From Pochonia chlamydosporia 170 (Eukaryota > Ascomycota > Sordariomycetes > Hypocreales > Clavicipitaceae): a stretch of DNA of 64,000 nucleotides. Within the stretch, counting starts at the first letter, position 1. Each line of letters starts with the position of its first letter. Under the pieces are notes generated by a model, which did not search any database, was not told the DNA's origin, and saw only the letters and a program-made list of their open reading frames with translations. Positions 11,690 through 23,370 of this stretch are shown here, one piece after another. The position numbers were made by a program, and so were the translations under genes. The stretch covers positions 6,262,001-6,326,000 of the forward strand of contig NC_035791.1 of NCBI RefSeq assembly GCF_001653235.2, read 5' to 3'.

Positions 11690-12190
11690 ATGAGAATTTG
11701 GAAGAAGCTCCGGTGGTCTACATCTAGTAAGCGCCACACTGCATCAGGAAAACACCCCGCTGTCGATTCAGATTCGGCTTTTGATCGGCCGCCACCTTCC
11801 ACCTTGGACGATTTGACCATCCGATCACTAGGCGGGACTACAGCAGCACTCAGTCGCAGCCCCGAAGTTCTCAAGGAAAGGAAGAGCAAAATCCGGATCC
11901 AGCGTGGCGAGCATTTGACGCCAAGTCAGATGATGCAGGAGGTAGAGCAATTAACGCGAGAGAATGGTGCTTTACGCAGGGAAATTGACTACTTGCAACG
12001 CCGTTTAGGAATTCTCGAGCCACTATTACCAAAGATTTACTTTCTGGGAAACATGCTTAGATCCGTCGCGGGTGATGCGGAGTTAGTTAAAGGCGAGAGC
12101 TCCGACGGTCCCCCGAAGCGCAGCGAGGCGAGTCAGTCGCCACTTAAGCAGAAGTTCGATGAAAGGTCTGGCCCAGGTACTGCTGGCTAG
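11690..12190 (+). CDS. Small coiled-coil protein, unknown function
   Basis: A single-exon 166-aa frame; the ATG at 11690 is preferred to an in-frame GTG at 11687. Residues about 75-120 form a strong heptad helix (QEVEQLTRENGALRREIDYL then QRRLGILEPLLPKI). The N-terminus is Ser/Pro-rich and basic, and the C-terminus is disordered. The TRENGALRREI-type helix is a recurrent feature of small fungal hypothetical proteins in accessory regions. No enzymatic motif is present. Confidence 0.55.
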   Translation: MRIWKKLRWSTSSKRHTASGKHPAVDSDSAFDRPPPSTLDDLTIRSLGGTTAALSRSPEVLKERKSKIRIQRGEHLTPSQMMQEVEQLTRENGALRREIDYLQRRLGILEPLLPKIYFLGNMLRSVAGDAELVKGESSDGPPKRSEASQSPLKQKFDERSGPGTAG

Positions 12191-14785
12191 CGAACACGTA
12201 CACCAAGCAACAAACCAGGAATATCCCAACCAGTCCAATTGAACCAGGGCGGGGATGGTGGCCAGGGAAATATGAGTCAATGGTCTAGGCAGGATACAGA
12301 TACCAAATCTTTGTCATCATTTGCTTCACTCCGTGCCCCTTTTTGTGTGATTATGTGACCTGAATGCTCAAAGTTGTCATTTGTAACGCATTGTGCAAGC
12401 GTATCTCAAGGGGTTTGCCAGCAGGGTGCTCACGGGGGTGTGTGTCGTGGATGAACTTTGGCGCCACCCTGGAGTGATTCAGGAACAATCGGTGGCTGCA
12501 AAGCTTTATTTGCTAGCTCGTCTTGAATGGCCGGCTCCATATCGAAAAAGACGGGTGCACGGACCACTACTGTAAAAAACTGTTGCATTTAGAGCAAGTA
12601 TTTCAAGAACTGAATCTCACATGGCCTTTTGTTTTTTACATGTCATACTAACTGCTCATTCGATCAATTTTCTAGTCCTTCTTGTTTTTGATAGTGTGCG
12701 AAACTCCATATACCAACTGGTAGCACGCTCAGTTGGCTACTACGCTCGCGAGGGGCTGATGTGGGTGAAGCATGGCACGTTTCTGGAGCTGACCGATCTT
12801 GTGCATCACAGAGAGTAGATCCTCCTACATCGGGATGGGCAGCTCGGCTCCGATGGGCATGGAGATCACTTTCTCTTGTAACGCCAAGGCTTTGTCGTAT
12901 GGAGCTGCTTTACAGTTCGGGCATTCGAACCTCAAAGCAGTTGCCAGGTGCAACATGTAATATGCACACCCCAAGGGTGAGGTGCAGAACGGCGCAGTCT
13001 AAAAGCGGACGAACTGGTGTCTATTGGTGATGAGAAAACATTCGTCAAAACCACTTGTTCTTACTGTTCAGCACGCAATACATTCCTAGCCTAGTCTGGG
13101 CTAAAAGAATGCTCTGGTACACTAGTGTTAGGACGACAAAATTTGACTACATATTCCACGCGTCGTGGACCACGCCGTTGTGTCACCAACTCGTTCTTCC
13201 GTGTGTCTAGCTTTTGCCATCTACTTTCACAGATGATAGGATTGAGTATTTATCGTATGTCCAGGACTTTGACTAATTCAGGAATCCTAAGCTGGCGTGG
13301 GCGACGGAGGACATCAGAGTACCCAATCCCGTACCCATCCGGGGGCGGAACTCTTTATTTTTATCCGAAGGTTTACATGCCGTTCAATGTAACCCTCGGT
13401 TTGCCCGTGACTCAAAAGCGGTGCGAGCGTGCAGGAACATTAGACCTTTGGCTGACCAGAAAGTCCATTTCGGGTCGCGTACATAAGACCCCTGACAGAA
13501 ACAAGAATGCCTTGGTCAGTGCGCTGTAACCGAGTTGGATGGGCTGAGCATTTGCCTGCGGCGAAAAGATCCAGGGTCAGCTGCCCAGGGTTAGCTTGTC
13601 TGAGCCGTTTGCTGGTGCAGGAAGGACCTTTGATCTCCCAGAGTGGAAGAAGGTCGACAACGACGTGGAGAATCTCCAGTGGGGGCTCCTCGAGGTCAGT
13701 TAAGTCGGGAGTGTTGATAGCCACGGTGGAGGCGTTGGAAGGGACGTGCTTAAGGTACACGAGACGGATAAGGCTGCAAAACCGTATCTGCTCACCAAGC
13801 AACTGGAATGTTGCCCTTATTGTAGTGAAATAGCGATTCACAAAATCTAGAAAGCGGTTTCAAACCCTTCGATTTCCCTGTTCCCCTGCCCCAACACAGG
13901 ACTTTCTTCTCCATATCTGGCCCTCCAACAACTTCGATGCGCCTGCCAGCCCAAACTGGCTGATCTATGCCTGCGGCCGGAAAGTATCTCACGACATGTT
14001 TCTTGAAAATTGCTGATGCATAGATGACACACAACTGTTGTATTTCAGAGAAGAAACTATGAATGTTTGTTCAAGGAGTGAATTACAAGGTTGCTAAGTT
14101 TAGGAGCGCGCCCGCCAAATGGCCGCCATCTAGCTGGGGTCATAGCATTTTTAGTGATGAACGAATGTGCTGCGATATTCCACCTGTTGATTTGATGTTG
14201 TCCATTGCCCATGGAGATGTTTTACGTCGAGATATGATGCACTAGTATGCGTAGGTGTAGAAGCTACGTTCACACACGCAGTCCCCAGAAGTCCTCGCGG
14301 CAATCCCGCCTTTGGGCTGTATTGTAGTCTTTGTCCGTTGTTTGAGGTCTACCCTGGGAGTTCCGAAGCATTTGAGAAGTACTGCGGTGGAGGGTGAGAG
14401 CACACATCGGCTGAATGAACGTAATGGTGGTGTTCAAGTGATACTGTGCGGCGGGCGGCGCGAGGAGGCCGGCATTGAGAACACACATCATCAATAAAGA
14501 TGCGCTTCGGTCTGCCAATACCGAGCAGCAATAGTCGCCAACTAAATAGGTCTTTTGACACCTGGTGGACTCTAACTCGAGATCTTCCGCAGGATTTGCA
14601 TTCGTAAATTATGTAAAACATTGGCGCCATCATTGCATGCAGTTTAAAACGCTCAGAAGTGTGCAGTGCTGAACATACTAGATGAATGAGAGAGCTATAT
14701 AAGGCCGCATACAGAGCAACTTCGTCCATATCTGGCTGCTGCGAAGAGTACTCCTCATGCGAAAGCAGTATAAATACCAGGCCCC
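12191..14785. other. Long stretch without a confident gene
   Basis: Frames on both strands are short. The minus-strand frame 13841-13440 (133 aa, containing EEPPLEILHVVVDLLPLWEI then KGPSCTSKRLRQ) has a vaguely F-box-like start and could be a fragment. The minus frame upstream of it (14034-13792, MCVIYASAIFKKHVVRYF) may belong to the same remnant. No splice solution was found. Sequence near 14500-14700 looks like AT-rich promoter DNA for the patatin gene. Confidence 0.4.
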
Positions 14786-17700
14786 ATGCCAATGCTACCT
14801 CCTCTATCCGCAGTCTACAGCAAAATGCCCTGCAGTCACACATCTTGGTTGCGTTTGTCCGAAAAGAACCATGAGGTTTCTTTACAAGTGTCAGACCGCC
14901 CAAAACGGCTTTTGGCAACGCTTGGGTCCAAAGACTCAGAGCCTTGCGGGTTCATTCTCTTAATTGGTAACCAGCATAAAGCTGAAGCAATACGTAAGCT
15001 TGGTATCAATTATCGAAGCGAGCATGGTCAAAGAGGCCACGCGGATGTACATCTTTTCGTTGTTCCTAACGGCAAGTTACGAACGTCTAGCTTTATAGCG
15101 GAGAGTGATGTTCCAAGACATAATAGAATGCAGAGTAGAAGCCCACCTTCTCGGTGCCATGAGTCTACTGAATACACTCTGCCCTCCAGCGACGGGCAAC
15201 GGCAGAAGACTGGACAGCTTGCCGATATGGTGCATCACCGACTCTTGTTACCGTTCGCTGATGTTGTGTGTCTCTTTATTGATGATCTTGGGGGGCTGAG
15301 CATCGCTGCTCATCGACTTGCAGCTTGGATTAATTACGGGCGACCTTCCACTAGTTCAGTGCTGCCTTGGCTTCTTCTGGTGACAGAGGAGGGAAACAGA
15401 GCGGAGACTACCCTCGCAACGTTTGAAAAGGGCTTGAGAGAAAAGACCAGTGTAAGTCTCTTGACTCGTTTCCGGGGCGTTCGGGTGGTGGGCCTGTCGG
15501 CTCGTTCCAGCCCACGACACAGAAAATGCTACAGATATCGTCAATGGAATACATTTCAACATGAACTCTCAGATATTTTAGACTTTACAAATGCGGCACG
15601 CGCCACAGATAGATACCATTACTCGGCTAAGCATCTGGTTGCGTTTCTTCGTCACGCCACGACCCTGATTGCATCTCAACCTTCCCCGTTCAACTTCATA
15701 CTGGCGTCACGCTTCCGACGTCAAATCAGCCCCGGTCTGGATTCACACTTATCAGGCTTTCTAAATCGTGTTTCATCTCTTGACGAGTTCAAGTCGTTTG
15801 CTGTTCCTGTGATAGCCTCTAGTTTTCTCCTTGACAACTACTCTCCACGCATGCACCGTAAGGATCTCTGATGACAAGTGCACCCGGATCATAACTAATT
15901 ACTCATGCTAGTTTTTGATTCAAAAGACGTTTTTGCAGAGCTGTATCAGCAGACATGCTCCCAGATCTGCCGACGAACACTCCAGTCAGATGATGGAACA
16001 AGTCATCTGGTGCTACCGTCAACATTTGTGCTGCTAATAAAGTTAGAACTGCAGCAACAATTTAGAGACATTCTCCAGAATAAGTCCGCCTCATCGCAAC
16101 ACCGTCTCCGACTGGCAAGCTTTCAGTCCAGTTGGCGCCGCCTCTATTCTGAAGACACATGCTATAGCTGTATGATGAGGCGACCAAAATACAAACTTAC
16201 TTGCGGACACTGGGTTTGCAATATGTGTATGCGAATATTCGGAACAAAGCGAGGCGTGTATCTGTGTCTAGACAATTGCCTTTTATGCGGAGATCATGGC
16301 ATACGCGTTAGGTTCAAGCCAGATACGGCAACAGTTCGTGTATTGTGCATCGATGGCGGTGGAACCCGGGCATGTGTTCCGTTACGGTTTCTTCAGGAGT
16401 TGCAGACACGTGTTGGGTTGCCATACCCTGTGCAGTATAATTTCGACATACTTTTTGGCACTAGCTCAGGTAAGCAATACCTTGATTCAATCAAGGAGGA
16501 TGCCAACATCGTATTCATATAGGCGCGATAAGTGTTTGTGGTCTTGGTATGAATGGTTGGTCAATAAACGATTGTATTGCTACTTCGAAGTCACTTGCGA
16601 GAGAAGTCTTCCGACCCCGTCAGGTAGCGGGCCTTCCTCTCGCTTGGTTCCCCCCAGTGAGCCGTTTTTGGCAGACGCTTTTATCAGTCGTTTTGGATAG
16701 CAGATATCCATCACGAAACATAGAAACAGCATTAAAGAAGGTGTTTGGCTCGTCTCGGTGCATATCCGACTGGTCCCCGGCTACAGAGATGGGCCTCCAC
16801 ATCGGCATGCCTGTCACTACAACGGATGACACGAGCACTTGCATTATTACCAACTACAACGGAATAGGACAACGCGGTAAAGATTTAGGTGCGTGAACGG
16901 TGTGCTGTGGGATGCTCCATCAAACCGAGCTGACCGTTTGCAGACTATCAAATCCTTCCAGCATGTAACAGCGGCCAAGTTTCTCTCTGGCAAGCGTAAG
17001 AAGCTTTTTGCCACTCTTCAATACTGACGAGTCACTAACTACTGCTATTTGGATACTCAGCCTTCGTGCAACCACGGCAGCCCCATAGTAGGTGGCTCAT
17101 AAGGCTATTGCTTTCCCTTCTAATCAGTTCGCAGTTTTTTTGCCCCTCAGGACATCGAAGGCGAACGTTATCAAGATGGAGGGGTCGGCCCGTACAACAA
17201 CCCCGCAGCACTCGCATTTGCAGAAGTGGCCGCTGTATTCCCGGAGACACCTCACCCAGGCCTTGTAGCATCATTCGGCACAGGTTCAGCAGCTGGAACA
17301 CGAAAAAACCGGGCGCGACGAACCGCGAACTCGAACGAACGGCCGAGCCCTGCAAAGGTCACAAAATCGCGAAAGAAAAAGCGCCGCCGTAGCTTGTCAG
17401 ATTTGTTCGCCTTCCGGATATTCCAGGCATTTTTGAGCCAAGGTGACTCAACGCGGGCCTGGAACCAACTTCTTTGTCAGCGTGCAGTGCATGGTGGCGG
17501 CGAGTTTTTCCGATTTGACGTAGAATACGACGGCTCTGCCCCAAGCTTAGACAATGTAACGAATTTAGACGAGATGGAGCAACTTGCTGAGGAGTGCATT
17601 ATCGCCTCTCCAGCGTTGGACAAGCTTGCGCTTTGCATTCGTGCACAACTCTTTTACTTTGAGCTGGACGCCGAGCCCGAGTTTGTCAATGGGATTTACG

Positions 17701-18032
17701 AGTGCGTGGGCCACATATTTTGCAGGCTCGAGCCAGGCTCAGAAGAGCATTATGCCTTTTTGGAAAGCCTAGATAAGTCGTCTTCGCGATTGCAGATTGG
17801 CAGCAAATCGGTAGCCGGTGGCTTTCTGGAGGACTCTGCCGCAAGCCACAAGGAAATGTTCTCGAAGCAAGTTAAGTTTTGTGTTCATGGAAGGCAAGTA
17901 CCATTTAAGATCGTACTAAAGGAAGGCCCGGAGGAGGCTTGTGGCATTAGTGGGTCTCCGTTCACTGTAGACCAACTTATTCAAATTCAGCAAATAGACG
18001 CATGGTTTGGTAGGAGAGATCATCAGCTATAA
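14786..18032 (+). CDS. Patatin-like phospholipase with RING-like Cys cluster
   Basis: Six exons: 14786-15857, 15912-16469, 16523-16888, 16944-16995, 17061-17087 and 17135-18032. They sum to 2973 nt (990 aa) with every junction in phase and GT-AG introns of 47-65 bp. The catalytic core is visible: the oxyanion loop DGGGTR (residues 505-510; the usual third motif residue after R is A, not G), the nucleophile elbow GTSSG (540-544, Ser542) and DGG (706-708, Asp706), which form the patatin Ser-Asp dyad. Upstream, residues about 441-485 carry a zinc-binding-like cluster (CYSC, CGHWVCNMC, CLLC). The first 430 residues have no motif I recognise; neither NB-ARC nor a repeat domain follows. Expected activity is lipid acyl hydrolysis. 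The start ATG is the first in the open frame; an earlier exon is possible. Confidence 0.85.
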
Positions 18033-18396
18033 CATGCTCTATAGAACTAGAATAGCCCCGTAAGTACTGTAAATTCCAGATCAGAAAATGTTATAATTTC
18101 ACGGCACGGGTGTTCTTGAGGCACGAAATTCGGCTACGTCTCTCATGCTCGTAGGTAGCGTAATCGCGTCCCCACCATCTCAGCCACTTGCCCTTCATCC
18201 ATCATGGAGATTATAGGCACTGTAGTGGCTAATGCAGGGTCCAAGTTCTGGCTGCTCAGCGAGATTTGGCTCCATGTCATAACAGTGAGACTGTTAGGCG
18301 AGCCCGAACTGGCTCCGCCCCAGGTCACAGACCAGCACAATTTTCCATTAACAAAACTTGTTGCCAAGTATTAATACATATTTATATTTACACATA
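18033..18396. other. Short intergenic region next to the transposon
   Basis: A 56-aa frame at 18204-18374 (+; MEIIGTVVANAGSKFWLLSE...) ends 22 bp before the transposon. It has a hydrophobic helical start, but nothing else supports a gene. The 20 bp before the insertion are AT-rich, ending in the duplicated TA at 18395-18396. Confidence 0.4.
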
Positions 18397-18440
18397 ACGT
18401 AAGTGCATAGTGAGTGGCCCAGCATAGTGAGTGGCCCACC
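18397..18440 (+). repeat. Left terminal inverted repeat (44 bp)
   Basis: Begins ACGTAAGTGCATAGTGAGTG. Contains an internal direct repeat of the 17-mer GCATAGTGAGTGGCCCA at 18405-18421 and 18422-18438, possibly a doubled transposase-binding site. Confidence 0.95.
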
Positions 18441-18495
18441 CAACGCCACAAAAACACACTTGCGTCTTGCATCTCAAATATCTCCTCCAAAAATC

Positions 18496-19782
18496 ATGAA
18501 ATCTATCTCTAAAGAGAGTCAAATACTCTTAGCCATCGAGGCTCTTAAGCAAGATCCAAACTTAAGCACTCGGGCCGCTGCAAAGATCTATAGTGTCTCC
18601 CCAAAGACTCTCCAGCGACGACGCAATAATATACCATCACGGCGCGATACTATGCCTCCCTGCCAAAAACTGACGAAACTAGAGGAATCCGCAATTGTGG
18701 AATACATTCTTGACCTAGATTCGCGATCATTTCCTCCTCGGCTGAGTGGTGTGACAGATATGGCGAATCGACTGCTCGCGGATCGCGACGCGCCTCCCGT
18801 GGGACCACGATGGGCTTCAAACTTCGTTAAACGCCACCAAGAGCTTACTACGCGTTTTACGCGTAAATATGACTATCAGAGGGCCTTATGCGAAGATCCG
18901 AAGATAATTAAGCCTTGGTTTGAGCTTGTACGCAACACAGTCGCGAAATACGGCATACTAGACGAGGATTTCCACAACTTTGATGAGACCGGCTTTATGA
19001 TGGGGATAATCTCAACAACTATGGTGGTCACGAGCTCTGAAAGACGTGGGAAAGCAACTTTAGCCCAGCCAGGTAATAGAGAATGGGTTTCAGTAATCCA
19101 ATCTATTAATTCTCGCGGCCAGGTAATCCCGCCATTTATCATTGTTGCGGGGCAATATCATCTCGCAAACTGGTACAAAGATAGCATACTGCCGAAGGAT
19201 TGGGTGATCTCTACAACTCATAACGGCTGGACTACAAATGAGAAAGCCGTAGATTGGATCCAGCACTTCGAAAAGCATACTAGGCCTCAAACTCGTGGCG
19301 CATACCGTCTTCTTATCCTAGATGGGCACGAAAGTCACCACTCAACTGCATTCGAGTTATTCTGCAAAGACCACAAGATTATCACGCTTTGTATGCCGTC
19401 TCATTCATCTCACATTCTTCAGCCACTAGATGTTGGCTGTTTTGGGCCGCTTAAGAAGGCATATGGCAAAGAAATTGAAGGACTTATGAGGGCGCATATA
19501 ACCCACATCACAAAGGCCGACTTCTTCCCTGCGTTTTTTACTGCATTTAAAGCCGCAATGACAAGAGAAAATATTCAGGGAGCTTTTAGAGGCGCAGGAC
19601 TTGTCCCTTTTGATCCAAAAAGTGTCTTATCGCGCCTAGATGTGAGGCTACGGACTCCAACGCCAGTTGAAGATGCCCTAGTGCTACCAAACGTGTGGGT
19701 TCCAAAGACCCCAAACAATCCAACTGAGGCTACTTCGCAGACTGATTATATCAAAAGACGAATAAGCCGACATCAATTTTAG
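18496..19782 (+). CDS. Fot1-type DDE transposase (C-terminally frameshifted)
   Basis: 428 aa from the ATG at 18496; an earlier in-frame GTG at 18403 lies inside the TIR. Order: a psq-type HTH (about residues 15-45; LSTRAAAKIYSVSPKTLQRR), a CENP-B/Tc5-type HTH (about 55-130, WASNFVKRH) and a DDE_1 catalytic core with Asp163 (FDETGF), Asp276 (LILDGHESHHS) and Asp312 (QPLDVGCFGPLKKAYG). The 276-312 spacing is DD35D, as in Fot1. The frame ends at 19780-19782 just after RRISRHQF. The expected continuation (ILEAMDQFAKG and the zinc knuckle) is in another frame, so a small indel near 19776 removes the normal C-terminus. The catalytic core is intact. Confidence 0.93.
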   Translation: MKSISKESQILLAIEALKQDPNLSTRAAAKIYSVSPKTLQRRRNNIPSRRDTMPPCQKLTKLEESAIVEYILDLDSRSFPPRLSGVTDMANRLLADRDAPPVGPRWASNFVKRHQELTTRFTRKYDYQRALCEDPKIIKPWFELVRNTVAKYGILDEDFHNFDETGFMMGIISTTMVVTSSERRGKATLAQPGNREWVSVIQSINSRGQVIPPFIIVAGQYHLANWYKDSILPKDWVISTTHNGWTTNEKAVDWIQHFEKHTRPQTRGAYRLLILDGHESHHSTAFELFCKDHKIITLCMPSHSSHILQPLDVGCFGPLKKAYGKEIEGLMRAHITHITKADFFPAFFTAFKAAMTRENIQGAFRGAGLVPFDPKSVLSRLDVRLRTPTPVEDALVLPNVWVPKTPNNPTEATSQTDYIKRRISRHQF

Positions 19783-19787
19783 AAGCT

Positions 19788-20138
19788 ATGGATCAATTTG
19801 CGAAGGGCACGTGCGGAATAATGCACAAGATGGCGCTCTTAAAGGCTGAGGTTAACCAACTTCGAGAGGCAAATGCACTACTAAGCAAGCGGCGTAGAGC
19901 CAAAAAAACGCGTTTACGACAAAGCGGTAGTATAACTATTGCTGAGGGACAAGCTCTTCAGGACCAGAATGATGTAGAAGAGCAGATAAAGCAAGAAGAT
20001 CGCCAGACGAGAGGTCGGAAGCCTCGTGATGAGACGAAGGGTCGGCGATGTGGCGTGTGCGGCAAGACTGGTCATAATGCGCGAACTTGTCAGATTGTTA
20101 TAGAGACATCTAACGAAGAAGATAGCAGTGAAGATTGA
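19788..20138 (+). pseudogene. Detached C-terminal part of the transposase (zinc knuckle)
   Basis: A separate frame of 116 aa continues the Fot1-type C-terminus: a helical Lys/Arg region (LSKRRRAKKTRLRQ), an acidic-basic linker and a CCHC knuckle (CGVCGKTGHNARTC). In related elements this tail is fused to the DDE core; here it is out of frame with it. The frame extends upstream to about 19773 (SILEA), which overlaps the end of the core frame, pointing to a single small indel. Confidence 0.8.
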
Positions 20139-20195
20139 TTGATTTCTCATGTTGTGGTTGTTTTCTAGTATAATTCTTGTGGGAAGGTGGTTTTA

Positions 20196-20239
20196 GGTGG
20201 GCCACTCACTATGCTGGGCCACTCACTATGCACTTACGT
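20196..20239 (-). repeat. Right terminal inverted repeat (44 bp)
   Basis: Exact reverse complement of 18397-18440, followed by the TA duplication at 20240-20241. Confidence 0.95.
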
Positions 20240-20241
20240 TA

Positions 20242-20653
20242 GAACTCTAATCTTATTATATTCTTTGAAACAACACTTTCAATATATTTATATTATCTTG
20301 TAGTAATTTTTTGAGCAGCTGCGTCAGTCCGAGCGTTTAGACATGGAGCAGGAAAGTGGTAAGTTCTGGAAGTTGGCATAGAGAACAGTTCTAACGGTTT
20401 AGTTTGTCCATACACCCCGACACAATGGGATTCCGGGGGCAAGATGAGGGTTGTTTTGAGGGCCTTCACTGTTGCATCATGGGCGCTGGCAGTCATTGCC
20501 ACCAGACCGATAATATTGGAGCCAAGCCATCTTCCCGCCTCCATTTTCACAATGGATATAACAATGCTCGATATTTTCTGGTATTTTCGTATTTCTGTTT
20601 CTCGTTGCAGAGTATAAAGGCTGACGCGCTTATGCAGGACAATACTCACCACC
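20242..20653. other. Intergenic region right of the transposon
   Basis: A minus-strand frame (20544-20293, starting MEAGRWLGSNIIGLVAMTAS) has a hydrophobic start but no recognisable family. It ends in AT-rich DNA about 50 bp from the transposon. I cannot call it a gene. Confidence 0.35.
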
Positions 20654-21369
20654 ATGCAAGCAGCATATATTTGTTACACTTCTCTCACAACGGCACAACT
20701 AGCTGCCATTTCCGTACCTTTTGAAGTACATTTTATATTAAATAACTTGCTTCACACTATATTTGCTACACTTTTATCTCAGTCGGCTTTTTTATTTGCG
20801 GAAGTTGTGCTGATCATAAATTTTTTCAACCTTCTTACCCTATACTTTAGCGGTTATGATATGCCGAAATTCCATCATGCCAGCGTTATCTCTGGTCCTT
20901 TGAGTTGGACAATCATCGCTATATACTGGAACGGTTCAATGATGGTTCCTCATCCAGAGAGCCTCATTGCAGGTGTCCTTGGGATCGTCTGTACGTGCGG
21001 CATTTTGGGCATAGGAATATTTTACGCGATCGTCTATTACGTATGACCCAGTCTTCCACAGGTTTTTAATGACAGCGAGCTCATGGTATGCAGGACTACA
21101 CCATTGCCTTTTATCTCTCTCTTCTTTCGAGCGCTATCGCAGTTGGACAATATCGCCTAATAAATGCCGATGTCCCGAGCCAGCACTCTATGGAGTTTAT
21201 CGTGCTCTTGGTTCAGTGTATTTTTGCATTTGTTATAATGGCGGCATTATTTGTCTTGACTGGAGCAATGGTAGCTGTTGAAATGGTCCGTTATCGATGC
21301 AAGCCAAAACAAAACCACCATAGCGATGCAGACAAGTCCGTGTCAAATCTAGAGTGTCAGGAGAAATAG
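20654..21369 (+). CDS. Small multi-pass membrane protein, unknown
   Basis: Exons 20654-21040 and 21094-21369 (53-bp intron, donor GTATGA, acceptor GCAG) give 220 aa in phase 0. At least five hydrophobic segments are visible (for example LFAEVVLIINFFNLLTLYF, IAGVLGIVCTCGILGIGIF, FIVLLVQCIFAFVIMAALFV). The tail is polar and basic (YRCKPKQNHHSDADKS). Good start context (ACCACCATG). No family signature was recognised. It lies just upstream of the SNARE pair on the same strand. Confidence 0.65.
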
Positions 21370-22916
21370 GAGCGATAGGAACTGATGGATGACGGCACGT
21401 CCGTGCCACTAGGCAGTGACTCACCACTTGCAAGTGTTGCCTAAAGAAAGTTGATGCCTCAGTTATATCAAGTCAACGGAACGGGCTAGGGGGATGAGAC
21501 TTCTCGGTTCTGCGTGTTAGCAGACCTTGATATAAATACAACGTAGAGAACTGTTATAAGGATATATAAATGCAAAGAAATTCTGCTCATAGATCTAAGT
21601 GGGATAATTAAAGAGCTCTATATGTATTTAATCCTGTTTCCATTTTTACAACCTATTATAACGAGCGGCTGTACCACCGAGCTAAGCACAGTTGGAGAGG
21701 TAATGTCTAGGGAGATAATAATTACAAAAGGGAATTAATGCATAAGGAGAAGCTTTTAAAAAGCTAATATGTAAAAGGATGCTGCAAGTACCCTCCGGAT
21801 CCGTGATGATCGTTTTGCTTTGCGACCACAAATGAAAACCGGACTAAACCCTCTCATTTCATTGAGAGACCAGTCCGAAACCAACCGTTGCCTAGTTAGT
21901 CTTTCGACTTTCGCTCTAGCTAATTTCCAACGGTCGTGGAGTGGAGAGAAAACCGATACCCTGTTAGTATTAGTTATGTTCGAAAGAATAGCAAAGTTGC
22001 CTTACGGTAACGTTTCTCTACGTAATTCATTGCTATAGCGTAATTGGCATAGGCTGTAATTCTTTCTTTTCTTTCATCGGCTTCACATCTGAATGCCGAC
22101 GTTTCTTTCCGATAATTGTACACTCTTACGCGATTAAACGCTTCCCTAAAGTCTCGCCGTCTTCTTTGCGCTTCAAGCGGATTCTGCCATGTAGACCACC
22201 CGTTCACGCAGGCGCATAATTGAACTCGCCAGAGAATTAGATTTTGTGCTACAAGGTTTCTCCGAGTAAAATTCTCATAGTGACGCTCCGCTGACCTCCA
22301 GTCTACGTCATGTCAAATTCGACCAAGTGAATATTAGTGATTTACCTACCATGTCTGCCACTTTTGAACTCGTTCTGGTAGGATGCAGGATCTTGCATCT
22401 TGAGATGTTCTGCGCTCGTACTAAATTTGATCAGTATTGCCAAATCGAGGACGGAATTTCCATTTCTTTGGATGGATCTTTTGTGCACCTTGCGTTTGCT
22501 AGATCCAGCTAGGCATTTCCAGTGCAGTCAGTAACACTTTGAGACTAGTAGGGAGCATAAAAGACAAATTTGGTAGGGATTTTCCTTTTCTACCAAGATT
22601 CAAGTACTGAAGTAAATACATGAAGTCACGGGCAAAAGTAACGATGACCGTAACTGCGATTACTCGTAACCTTTATGCTGCTCCGCGATGACTCCGTCCA
22701 GTTTCGGCTCCTGATCGGTCAGGTATTTTTCTTCTTACGGCTTCTTTATCTGCCTACGAGACGCCACGTAGTTAGATGATGCGTACTAAAGGAGCAATAA
22801 GTGGCGAAATAAGCCAGTTACGGCTCTCCTCCGCAGGACTTTAAACCTCTATTTGGTGATTAATGACATTTGACATGAAACCTATGGGACAACAACCATA
22901 TTTGTCAGTCTTCACC
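21370..22916. other. Intergenic, no gene recognised
   Basis: AT-rich, with only short frames on either strand. An in-frame ATG at 22863 could extend the R-SNARE gene upstream by 18 residues. Confidence 0.55.
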
Positions 22917-23370
22917 ATGACAAGCTCAGTGGCCGAGTCTAACGATGGATTGACGGCGAATATGTCTCGCTATACTAACGAAGGCGGAGTTGCGAAGCAC
23001 GAGAGGGTCGCAGCTTTACGGACAGTGGGTTTGACCTTTCGCTTTCACGTTATATTCCACACAAACAGCGTAAACATTCTATGCAACTGACACCTACTTT
23101 CTGCAGAATCTTAAGGAGACCAAGGCTATAGTTGAAGGAAATTGCCAAGCACTTCGCCAAAATGGTGAATATCTGGAGGAGACTGGGCGTCGAATGGAGA
23201 ACTTAGCAAGTTCGGCGGAAGGGCTTCACTTTGGTGCCAAAAGGGTACGCAAACAGATGTGGTTCAAGGATATGAAGTCTCGCGTATGCATATGCTCTGG
23301 CGTTATTATCATTCTGTTGGTTGTTGTCGTTACCTCCAGTGAGTACATTGCTGTCAACAGCTACCTGTGA
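22917..23370 (+). CDS. R-SNARE (synaptobrevin/Snc-like)
   Basis: Exons 22917-23024 and 23107-23370 (82-bp intron, donor GTGGGT, branch CTGAC, acceptor CTGCAG) give 123 aa in phase 0, close to Snc1/VAMP length. Order: short disordered N-terminus, R-SNARE helix (about residues 30-92), juxtamembrane KRVRKQMWFKDMKSRV, then a tail anchor (VIIILLVVVVTSS). The central-layer Arg is present (ALRQNG, Arg53). The KQMW-KDMK juxtamembrane block is typical of fungal secretory v-SNAREs. It should sit in vesicle or plasma membranes and pair with Qa/Qbc SNAREs. The 3' end is uncertain: GTGAGT at 23339 could be a donor to a further exon near 23430, which would lengthen the tail. It is 1.1 kb upstream of a syntaxin-like relic. 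Confidence 0.8.

Larger units (their letters stand above)
18397..20239 (+). mobile_element. Fot1/pogo-type DNA transposon
   Basis: An 1843-bp element bounded by perfect 44-bp terminal inverted repeats (18397-18440 and 20196-20239) and flanked by TA at 18395-18396 and 20240-20241, the target duplication of Tc1/mariner elements. It carries one transposase gene on the plus strand. Size, 44-bp TIRs, TA duplication and the DD35D transposase match the Fot1 group of fungi. The TIRs are identical, which implies recent insertion, yet the transposase is frameshifted at its C-terminus, so this copy may be non-autonomous or mobilised in trans. Confidence 0.95.

Noticed and set aside
18403..18495. N-terminal extension of the transposase from a GTG
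   Set aside because: It lies inside the terminal inverted repeat; the ATG at 18496 begins the conserved sequence.
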